DNA of 7,361 bases, taken from positions 1-7,361 of the forward strand of contig QIKC01000136.1 in NCBI GenBank assembly GCA_003232855.1. Direction: 5' to 3'. The stretch is from Verrucomicrobiales bacterium (lineage in GTDB: Bacteria > Verrucomicrobiota > Verrucomicrobiia > Verrucomicrobiales > DEV007). The notes beneath the pieces are model-generated. The model ran no database searches, was not told the DNA's origin, and worked only from the letters and a program-made list of their open reading frames with translations. Each line of letters starts with the position of its first letter. Within the stretch, counting starts at the first letter, position 1. Of this stretch, positions 1-6,572 are shown one piece after another. A program made the position numbers and the translations under genes.

Positions 1-119
1 AGCACCTGCTCAAAGGAGCGAAAACCGGCGATGGTAAGCGCAAGCGTGCCCGTGCCCACAACCGTCCCGATTGGCGGATCCGCCCCACAGCCCGAGATCG
101 AGGCTAACAATACCCCCAT
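1..119 (-). CDS. Possible partial ORF after the PIN toxin, running off the window edge
   Basis: A minus-strand reading frame opens with ATG at 119-117. It shares one base with the toxin stop (TGATG junction) and stays open for 39 codons to the window edge. The start reads MGVLLASISGCG, which could be a short lipoprotein-type leader (lipobox-like ISGC) but lacks a basic n-region. It continues GTVVGTGTLALTIAGFRSF. That stretch recalls, from memory only, an N-terminal GTGTL-x(n)-GFxSF motif common in small phage/prophage structural proteins. Third codon positions are GC-rich, as in neighbouring genes, but the plus-strand frame is also open here. The 22-base partial repeat at 56-77 lies inside the frame, so it may be chance read-through of repeat DNA. 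Little of the product is visible. Confidence 0.3.
   Translation of the reverse strand, partial: MGVLLASISGCGADPPIGTVVGTGTLALTIAGFRSFEQV
33..50. other. Small hairpin with GCAA loop
   Basis: GGTAAGC (33-39) can pair with GCGTGCC (44-50) around a GCAA loop, with one mismatch and one G-U type pair. It lies just left of the partial repeat copy. It has no T-tract, so a terminator role is not supported. It may be a worn part of the neighbouring repeat family. Confidence 0.25.
56..77 (+). repeat. Partial copy (5' end) of the 51-bp repeat
   Basis: These 22 bases match the first 22 bases of the repeat copy at 839-889 with one difference (A instead of G at position 70). Similarity then ends. The sequence that follows forms a perfect 12-base palindrome, GGCGGATCCGCC (73-84). 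The copy has the same orientation as the other two copies and lies beyond the 3' end of the minus-strand toxin gene. Confidence 0.6.
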
Positions 120-508
120 CACCGCATCCCATTCGCCACGGGCAGCGGCGATTTGCCGAACCCCTTAAGGTCTCGGGTGACGATTAGTTCCGCGTCACAG
201 GCCAGGGCGCAAGCGATCTGCATCGCATCCTCGAAATCCCCGCTGTCATACTGGAAAGCCTTCTCCAAATCATCGTGTCCCACCGAGGCGATGCGGCACA
301 CTTTGGAAATATTTTCGATAAAACTCCGCGCCGACTCCCGCCCTTCTATCTTCACCAGAATATACGAAAGATTGGATACAGTGTGCCATGACATAAAACA
401 GCGATGGTTTTCAATAGCATCGCCCAACACGGCATGCGACCGGGCAAAATGCGGCTCCCTTCTGAGGGCTACGTCGAGCAGGATGTTAGTGTCGAAGAAG
501 ATCCTCAC
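119..508 (-). CDS. PIN-domain ribonuclease toxin (VapC-like, PIN_3 type)
   Basis: This is the predicted toxin of a type II TA pair. PIN toxins are Mg-dependent RNases held inactive by their antitoxin. The 129-residue product starts VRIFFDTNILLD, a typical PIN first strand with catalytic Asp6. Other acidic-site residues are Asp91/Glu93/Asp94 in SGDFEDAMQ and Asp113 in TRD. The usual second acid near residue 45 is absent; that helix reads TVSNLSYIL, with Asn46 in the likely position. I chose the GTG start at 508 because it overlaps the antitoxin stop as GTGA, and the PIN fold begins exactly there. An ATG at 598 would add 30 low-complexity residues read from antitoxin DNA. No clear ribosome binding site precedes the GTG, so translational coupling to the antitoxin is likely. 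RNA target unknown. Confidence 0.88.
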   Translation of the reverse strand: MRIFFDTNILLDVALRREPHFARSHAVLGDAIENHRCFMSWHTVSNLSYILVKIEGRESARSFIENISKVCRIASVGHDDLEKAFQYDSGDFEDAMQIACALACDAELIVTRDLKGFGKSPLPVANGMR

Positions 509-792
509 GTCGATTGCGTGTACTTGTCCCAGATCGCCTGCGCCCGGATGTCGCCCTCGAAGGTATCTTCGCCTTCCTCGACAGATCGCCCGACCCACTT
601 GTTGAGGAAGCGCAGCGCCTGCTTCCTCTCAACCTCCGAGGGCGCGGCATCACGCTGTTCGAGGTAACGGCTGTAGGAAATCACCACGGCCACCGGACGA
701 CCCTGCTTCTCGATCACCACCGGCTCCCTTTGAGACCGGTCAAGCAATGCCCCGAAATGAACCTTGGCCTCCGACGCAGCAACTTTTGTCAT
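505..792 (-). CDS. Phd/YefM-family antitoxin
   Basis: This is the predicted antitoxin of the minus-strand TA module, 95 residues long. Residues 1-45 match the Phd/YefM pattern: an N-terminal strand and helix (TKVAASEAKVHFGALLDRS), then EPVVIEKQGRPVAVVISYSRY, the hydrophobic strand pair that forms the DNA-binding dimer. The C-terminal half (about 46-95) is charged, with repeated acidic residues and the aromatic residues of AIWDKY, as expected of a flexible toxin-binding tail. In this family the antitoxin dimer, alone or with toxin, represses its own promoter. The stop codon overlaps the toxin GTG by four bases, indicating co-transcription and coupling. No Shine-Dalgarno sequence is seen. The promoter placed upstream would begin the mRNA at about the A of the ATG. 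Confidence 0.92.
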   Translation of the reverse strand: MTKVAASEAKVHFGALLDRSQREPVVIEKQGRPVAVVISYSRYLEQRDAAPSEVERKQALRFLNKWVGRSVEEGEDTFEGDIRAQAIWDKYTQST

Positions 793-798
793 GCGCCA

Positions 799-827
799 AA
801 TATGATCAATTTAATCAAAATGGTCAA
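799..827 (-). promoter_or_regulatory. Candidate promoter of the Phd/YefM-PIN module
   Basis: On the minus strand a -35 TTGACC (827-822, 5 of 6 to consensus) and a -10 CATATT (804-799, 4 of 6) are separated by 17 bases. Transcription about 7 bases past the -10 would begin near 792, the A of the antitoxin ATG, so the message may be leaderless. Judged by eye only. Confidence 0.5.
801..827 (-). promoter_or_regulatory. Operator-like tandem TTGA repeats over the promoter
   Basis: Three TTGA boxes (827-824, 818-815, 809-806 on the minus strand) are spaced exactly nine bases apart and cover the -35 and the spacer. The outer boxes read TTGACCA and TTGATCA, and TGATCA is itself palindromic. This is a plausible binding site for the Phd/YefM antitoxin, since these proteins autoregulate through short repeated or palindromic sites next to the promoter. 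The role is inferred. Confidence 0.4.
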
Positions 828-838
828 GAAAAAAGTCG

Positions 839-889
839 CCACAACCGTCCCGGTTGGCGGAGGAGGGCAAGCGAGACGCTTGCCGCCAC
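839..889 (+). repeat. 51-bp intergenic repeat, full copy between the TA modules
   Basis: This copy matches 1578-1628 at 49 of 51 bases, in the same orientation. It contains two successive hairpins: CAACCG-TCC-CGGTTG (842-856) and GGCAAGC-GAGAC-GCTTGCC (866-884). It sits between the two divergent candidate promoters, so neither TA transcript should include it. There is no coding potential and no T-tract. It resembles a REP/MITE-type dispersed intergenic repeat; function unknown. Confidence 0.85.
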
Positions 890-910
890 CCTTGCTTCCA
901 TATTTTTAGA

Positions 911-938
911 TTGAAGGAATCCCATTTTAAGTTATTTT
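911..938 (+). promoter_or_regulatory. Candidate promoter of vapBC
   Basis: A -35 TTGAAG (911-916) and a -10 TATTTT (933-938), each 4 of 6 to consensus, are 16 bases apart in an AT-rich stretch. The predicted start of transcription is about 945, the vapB ATG itself. The arrangement mirrors that of the opposite module. It is a weak match judged by eye. Confidence 0.4.
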
Positions 939-944
939 GATTCC
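916..944. promoter_or_regulatory. Inverted repeat, candidate VapB operator
   Basis: GGAATC (916-921) and GATTCC (939-944) form a perfect 6-base inverted repeat with a 17-base spacer. It covers the -10 region and ends directly at the vapB start codon. Ribbon-helix-helix VapB antitoxins are known to repress their own operons by binding inverted repeats at the promoter, so this is the likely operator. Binding is inferred. Confidence 0.45.
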
Positions 945-1172
945 ATGAAAACGACAATTAATATTCCCGATGCCACCTTAGCGGATACGATGCGTTTCAC
1001 CGGAGCAAAAACCAAGCGGGAAGCAGTGGTAAAGGCGCTAGAGGATTTCAACCGCCAACAAAAGGCGAAACGGCTGGTAGCGAGTTTCGGAACCTGGGAC
1101 ATCGCCAGCAACGACGAAATCGAGGCTGGTGATATCGACGAATTCGCCGGTGCATCTCACCGCAGCCGATGA
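945..1172 (+). CDS. vapB: VapB-type ribbon-helix-helix antitoxin
   Basis: This is the 75-residue antitoxin of the plus-strand TA module. Residues 1-8 (MKTTINIP) form the DNA-contacting strand of a ribbon-helix-helix fold. Residues 10-19 and about 23-40 (KTKREAVVKALEDF) form the two helices of the dimer core. The tail from about 45 carries Phe-Gly, Trp51 and many acids (SNDEIEAGDIDEF), as expected for a toxin-binding extension that occupies the PIN active site. Length and layout are normal for VapB. The TGA stop overlaps the vapC ATG as ATGA. No ribosome binding site is visible, and the start codon directly follows the operator-like repeat. The ATG at 945 was chosen because the fold begins at residue 1. 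Confidence 0.92.
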   Translation: MKTTINIPDATLADTMRFTGAKTKREAVVKALEDFNRQQKAKRLVASFGTWDIASNDEIEAGDIDEFAGASHRSR

Positions 1173-1564
1173 GCGCGCTCATATTGGTAGACAGCTCAGT
1201 CTGGATCGAGGCGGGCCGCCCGGGGGGCGACGCGGCACTTTCGTCACGATTGGCAGAGCTGCTCCATGCGGGAAGCACCGCCATGAGCGAACCCATTTGG
1301 GTCGAACTCTATCAGGGGATCCGCAGCAAGCGTGAAGAAGCGCGGCTGGAAATGGCGCGCGACCTGTGTACCTGGTTGCCGTTCGACACCGACTGCTGGA
1401 AGCTAGCCGCCATCAGCGGCAGAGCCTGCCTTCGATCCGGTGTAAACGTGCCCTTCGGTGACCTCCTAGTTCACGCCTGTGCCCACCGCCACGGGGTACA
1501 ACTGCTAGAGAAGGATCGCCATTTCGCCATGATCACCTCCGCCATAAAGACGGAAAAACAATAA
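1169..1564 (+). CDS. vapC: VapC PIN-domain ribonuclease toxin
   Basis: This is the 131-residue toxin of the plus-strand module. All four acidic positions of the PIN active site can be placed: Asp8 in LVDSSVWIE, Glu46 in WVELYQG, Asp98 in PFGDLL and Asp116 in EKDRHF. This arrangement is typical of active VapC RNases, which cleave tRNA or rRNA at specific sites in studied members; the target here is unknown. The gene begins within the vapB stop (ATGA) and has no Shine-Dalgarno site of its own, so expression is probably coupled to vapB. The copy looks intact. It is not a duplicate of the minus-strand toxin: the two PIN proteins belong to different subfamilies and are paired with different antitoxin folds. 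Confidence 0.93.
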   Translation: MSALILVDSSVWIEAGRPGGDAALSSRLAELLHAGSTAMSEPIWVELYQGIRSKREEARLEMARDLCTWLPFDTDCWKLAAISGRACLRSGVNVPFGDLLVHACAHRHGVQLLEKDRHFAMITSAIKTEKQ

Positions 1565-1577
1565 CCCCCACTGCCTC

Positions 1578-1628
1578 CCACAACCGTCCCGGTTAGCGGA
1601 GGAGGGCAAGCGAGACGCTTGCTGCCAC
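1578..1628 (+). repeat. 51-bp intergenic repeat, second full copy, after vapC
   Basis: This copy starts 14 bases past the vapC stop and matches 839-889 at 49 of 51 bases. Both differences fall in the stems. One shortens the first hairpin to AACCG/CGGTT. The other turns the outer G-C pair of the second hairpin into G-U (GGCAAGC 1605-1611 with GCTTGCT 1617-1623). The hairpin could slow transcription after vapC, but there is no T-tract. Confidence 0.85.
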
Positions 1629-1683
1629 TGATTCGATCCGCCCTTGGCAGCGAGCGCTGCTGCGTGCATCCTCCCGAGCACCG

Positions 1684-3474
1684 ATGATCTCTTTCCGCAC
1701 TCGCCCTTCAGACACCTCTGGCATGCCCAGCGGCATCCCCTTCATCATCTCCAACGAGGCCGCCGAGCGCTTCAGCTTTTACGGGATGAAGGCCGCCCTC
1801 GCCGTCTTCCTCGCCCACTACTTCGGCGTACTCGGCGGTGATAATATGTCTGAGGCGAAGGCCACCTCCTACGTGGCGTTTTTCACCGGCGCGGTCTATC
1901 TCACCCCACTCTTCGGCGCGCTGATCGCGGACGCCTTCTTCGGCAAGTACCGCACCATCATCACCCTCTCGATCGTCTATTGCCTCGGCCACCTGTGCCT
2001 CGCTTTCATGGGTGTCGGCGGCGCCGTCGAACTTTGGTTGCTGGCCGGGCTCGGTCTGATCGCCATCGGCGCCGGCGGCATCAAGCCCTGCGTCTCCGCG
2101 CACGTCGGCGACCAGTTTGGAAAGAACAACAGCCACCTGCTGCCGCGAATTTTCAACATCTTCTACTTCTCCATCAACACCGGCGCCGTCCTCTCCAACC
2201 TGCTCATCCCCTGGATCCTCAAATGGCACGGCCCGCACTGGGCCTTCGGCATCCCCGGAGTGTTGATGGCGCTGGCCACCCTTTTCTTCTGGATGGGTCG
2301 CCGACAGTTCGCCCACATCCCCGCTGCGGGGCGGCCTTTTCTCAACGAAATCGCCAGCCGCGAGGGGCGCAATGCCATCGCCAAGCTGCTGCCGCTAGTC
2401 GCCTTCGTCGGCGTGTTCTGGTGCCTGTTCGACCAAACGTCATCGATGTTCGTCTTCCAGGCAGAACGCATGGATCGCACTTTCCTCGCCGGTACCCGTT
2501 TCGAATTCGAAGTATTGCCCTCGCAGATCCAAGCCTTCAACCCCTTCCTCATTCTCGTCCTCATTCCAATTTTCAGCCTCGTCATTTACCCACTATTCGG
2601 CAAAGTGTTCCGCCTGACGCCATTGCGCAAAATCGGCATCGGCCTGGCCATCATGGTCGGCTCCTTCACCGTCGCCGCCCTCGCCCAGGAAGCCATCGAC
2701 CGTGGCGAGACCCCGCACGTCTCCTGGCAGTTGTTGGCCTACCTGATCCTCACCTCCGCCGAAATCATGGTTTCCATCGTTTGCTTAGAATTCTTTTATA
2801 CCCAGGCGCCGAAGCGAATGAAGTCGATGATGATGGCGATTTTCCTCTCCTCCGTCTTCATCGGCAACGGTGTCACCGCGCTGGTCAACATCGCCATCCA
2901 AATCCCCACCGTCGAGCTGAACGAAACGGCACACCCGGGTTTCGACGGCGCAGCCAACACCGACGACGATTTGACCAAAGCGGACAAAACGATCACCTCC
3001 CCGGTCGCCGACCACCTACAAAAAGCCGCCGACCGGATCACCGCCGCCTATCGGGAGGACGAAAAATTTCCCTTGGCTCTCGATGGCCTACCCGACGACC
3101 CCTGGGGCAACCCGCTGCGTTATCAATACGACCACGTCGGCAAAGTGCGCGTGCTCTCCAACGGCCCCGACGGCGAGCCGATGACCCGCTGGGATCTCGG
3201 GGTCACGCTGACAGAGAAAAGCAACAGGGAGGAGGAAGGCACCTGGCTCTACGAAGCGAAGCGAGCCCGGGGCATGCTCGAGGCGACTGGCGACGACCCG
3301 AGCAATCCACTCACCACCCGCTACACCGCCGGTGGCGGTTCGCGGCTGGAAGGCGCCGCCTACTACTGGTTCTTCACCAAGCTCATGCTGGTCACCGCGA
3401 TACTGTTCGTGCCCTTCGCGATGCTCTACAAAACGCGCACCTATCTACAGGGCGACGCAGCGCGCCAACTGTAG
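1684..3474 (+). CDS. POT-family peptide MFS transporter with periplasmic insertion
   Basis: This is an inner-membrane proton:di-/tripeptide symporter of the POT/PTR2 (DtpA-like) family. Key motifs are ExxERF at residues 25-30 (proton coupling, helix 1), GALIADAFFGKYR at 78-90, the PTR2 signature FYFSINTGA at 160-168, and FWCLFDQ at 245-251 in helix 7. I count twelve membrane segments: about 31-50, 63-83, 91-110, 117-135, 157-177, 184-204, 233-251, 285-305, 316-335, 348-368, 382-404 and 559-582. The extra helix pair usual between helices 6 and 7 of bacterial POTs does not fit in residues 205-232. A hydrophilic insertion (about 408-556) lies between helices 11 and 12 on the periplasmic side, so the protein has 596 residues against about 500 for DtpA. 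Residues 450-505 look GspG-like. The start could instead be Met14 (1723), which begins right before the conserved core; neither start has a clear ribosome binding site. No evident operon partner. Confidence 0.94.
   Translation: MISFRTRPSDTSGMPSGIPFIISNEAAERFSFYGMKAALAVFLAHYFGVLGGDNMSEAKATSYVAFFTGAVYLTPLFGALIADAFFGKYRTIITLSIVYCLGHLCLAFMGVGGAVELWLLAGLGLIAIGAGGIKPCVSAHVGDQFGKNNSHLLPRIFNIFYFSINTGAVLSNLLIPWILKWHGPHWAFGIPGVLMALATLFFWMGRRQFAHIPAAGRPFLNEIASREGRNAIAKLLPLVAFVGVFWCLFDQTSSMFVFQAERMDRTFLAGTRFEFEVLPSQIQAFNPFLILVLIPIFSLVIYPLFGKVFRLTPLRKIGIGLAIMVGSFTVAALAQEAIDRGETPHVSWQLLAYLILTSAEIMVSIVCLEFFYTQAPKRMKSMMMAIFLSSVFIGNGVTALVNIAIQIPTVELNETAHPGFDGAANTDDDLTKADKTITSPVADHLQKAADRITAAYREDEKFPLALDGLPDDPWGNPLRYQYDHVGKVRVLSNGPDGEPMTRWDLGVTLTEKSNREEEGTWLYEAKRARGMLEATGDDPSNPLTTRYTAGGGSRLEGAAYYWFFTKLMLVTAILFVPFAMLYKTRTYLQGDAARQL
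3022..3213 (+). other. GspG-like segment inside the transporter insertion
   Basis: Residues about 447-510 of the transporter read as a helix ending ITAAYREDEKFP, then LDGLPDDPWGNPLRYQY, a short strand VRVLSNGPDGEP and T-x2-DLG. Type II secretion major pseudopilins (GspG) share this order: helix end, Y/FP, LP-x-DPWGNPY-x-Y, a strand, S-x-G-x-DG, then an acidic end. The N-terminal methylation helix of a pseudopilin is absent, so only the globular part would be borrowed. The similarity is seen by eye and not tested by search. Confidence 0.5.
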
Positions 3475-3493
3475 CCGGCCGCGGTGAGGCCGG
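3475..3493 (+). terminator. Hairpin directly after the transporter stop
   Basis: CCGGCC (3475-3480) and GGCCGG (3488-3493) form a perfect GC stem with a 7-base loop, starting on the base after the TAG stop. G-rich sequence follows, not T, so it is not a classic intrinsic terminator. It may stabilise the 3' end or act with Rho. Confidence 0.35.
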
Positions 3494-3534
3494 GGGTGGG
3501 ACGCGCCGTTTCAGCATTCCGCACCGCACCCGCC

Positions 3535-3549
3535 GGGGGCAGCGCCCCC
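3535..3549. repeat. GC-rich hairpin in the transporter-helicase gap
   Basis: GGGGGC (3535-3540) pairs with GCCCCC (3544-3549) around AGC. GCTACAGGG follows, and GGCTGCCG occurs twice nearby (3558-3565 and 3575-3582). It looks like dispersed intergenic repeat DNA and is unrelated to the 51-bp repeat. No open frame is convincing in 3475-3670. Confidence 0.4.
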
Positions 3550-3641
3550 AGCTACAGGGCTGCCGGGATTTTTCGGCTGCCGCTAAACCATCGCTCGCGC
3601 TTTCTCGAAATGGGCGGACTGTGCGCGCCGCGCCGCAGCCT

Positions 3642-3647
3642 TTAAAT
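3642..3647 (+). promoter_or_regulatory. Possible -10 element of the helicase gene
   Basis: TTAAAT (within TTTAAATAA, 3641-3649) is the only AT-rich patch ahead of the helicase, 23 bases before its ATG. No good -35 is found 16-18 bases upstream (about 3619-3624 reads CTGTGC), so this is weak. Confidence 0.25.
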
Positions 3648-3670
3648 AACCGCACCAGACCACTATCATC

Positions 3671-5387
<1,717 letters not shown>

Positions 5388-5395
<8 letters not shown>

Positions 5396-6560
5396 CCCCG
5401 CCCCCGAGCGGCACGGTCTCGACGCCTCCACAATCGAGGCATTCACCCGAGCCGACCTCATAGGGCATGAGGCAGCGCGGACAGAATTCGGCAGATCCCG
5501 CCTCCAGCGACTGCGGCTCGGGCGCCCGTCGCACGGGCTCGCCCAAACGCCTCGCCGCGACCGCCCGCAGCGCCGGCTCCTCAAACTGCTCGCGAAACTC
5601 CACGGCCAGCGCCAACGCTGCATCAACCTCCTCCCCGCACAAGACCTGCGGCACCGGGGAATCCAGATCGCGCAACACCGCATCGCGAAAGCGCCTGAAA
5701 CCCGCGTCGTCTAACAACGCCTCCGCCGCCGCCAGCGGATGCACATTGGCTAGCAATCCTTTGGATAGTTCGTCCACCGCGCGGATCGCGTACTGCGGCA
5801 TGAAGCCGACCAGCAACCAAAGCTGCAAGCGCTCCGACCCCTGCTCGGGATACAGACGGCGGTGCAAACACCAGAATTGCACGCCGATCGTCACCATCAG
5901 CAGCCCTGCCGCCACCAGCGCAAAAAAGAACGGCGCCGCCGCTCCGAAATACCAATAGGTCAGAGGCACCGCCACGAAAGCCACGAAAAAGAGCGCGTTA
6001 CACGTCGCCCGAAGGGCCGACGTCACCCGTTCGAACACCCGCAGGCGATGCCTCACCCGCCGCGCCGAGAGCTCGCGGCGACACCAGCTCTCGATCACCA
6101 CCGCACGCCCGGCCTCCGGCGTCCTCGCCAACGTCAAAAACAGCACCGAATACGCGCGCGCCACTTGTGGTGATGCGAGGCGCAAAAAACGCCGACCGTT
6201 GACCAGCAGATCTCGCCCCTCCCAGCCCACCTCCTTCAGATCGTCCCAACGGAAAACCCCCGACCTCAGCGGCGGCCGCATCCCCGGGTTCGGGCAGGCC
6301 GTCACCACGCCAGTGAACCCCCTCGCCGACATCGAGATCGGCCACAGCCCTGTCACCAACGCCCGCCCCAGCGGCGGCAGCGGCATCGTCATCACCAGAC
6401 CGCCGCGATCATTACCCAACGCCGTACTCGGCAGCGCCACACGCCAACGCCCTCGAGCGCGCATATTGAGGAACGCAAATCCCCTGCGCGGCACCAGCAA
6501 AAAGCAGTCGGACAGGTATAGCAATGCCAGAGCCAGCAGGAATACCTGACCGGGTGTCAT
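5388..6560 (-). CDS. Uncharacterised membrane protein with C-terminal zinc ribbon
   Basis: I do not recognise a named family for this 390-residue protein. Membrane segments are visible at about 5-22, 188-205 and 208-229. Basic residues follow the first ([16 protein letters not shown]) and flank the other two ([12 protein letters not shown]), so both soluble parts should face the cytoplasm. Residues about 75-135 ([30 protein letters not shown]) look like a small beta-rich, PH-like domain; this is a guess. The C-terminus holds a clear zinc ribbon, CPRC at 360-363 and CLDC at 374-377 (CxxC-x10-CxxC). The ATG at 6560 has a GGAG ribosome binding site 7 bases upstream (6571-6568) and starts 12 bases after the DUF2167 stop, so the two genes form an operon. 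The stop lies inside the end of the convergent helicase gene (8-base overlap). Function unknown. Confidence 0.85.
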
Positions 6561-6567
6561 CGTTCCA

Positions 6568-6571
6568 CTCC
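6568..6571 (-). promoter_or_regulatory. Ribosome binding site of the zinc-ribbon membrane protein
   Basis: GGAG lies 7 bases before the ATG at 6560, just after the upstream gene's stop. It is the clearest Shine-Dalgarno match in the window and supports this start. Confidence 0.6.
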
Positions 6572-6572
6572 G

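Noticed and set aside
509..598. ATG-initiated N-terminal extension of the PIN toxin
   Set aside because: The extra 30 residues are an Arg/Gly-rich shadow of antitoxin DNA; the GTG at 508 starts exactly at the PIN fold and overlaps the antitoxin stop.
839..889. Integron attC site (AAC...GTT boxes within a structured repeat)
   Set aside because: The ACAACCG and CGGTTGG boxes are only three bases apart, so the spacing and box order do not match attC; no integrase gene is seen.
514..909. Plus-strand frame across the antitoxin and the divergent region
   Set aside because: It reads through the Phd/YefM gene on the wrong strand and then through repeat DNA; no motif.
56..1628. CRISPR array or insertion sequence formed by the repeats
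   Set aside because: The repeats are over 700 bases apart with genes between, and no transposase, terminal inverted repeats or target duplication is visible.
1647..1660. GCAGC/GCTGC hairpin ahead of the transporter as a terminator or riboswitch
   Set aside because: The stem is only five base pairs with a 4-base loop, without a T-tract or any recognisable aptamer.
1708..2316. Minus-strand frame of 202 codons opposite the transporter
   Set aside because: Gly/Glu/Asp-rich composition without any motif; it is the antisense of membrane-helix codons.
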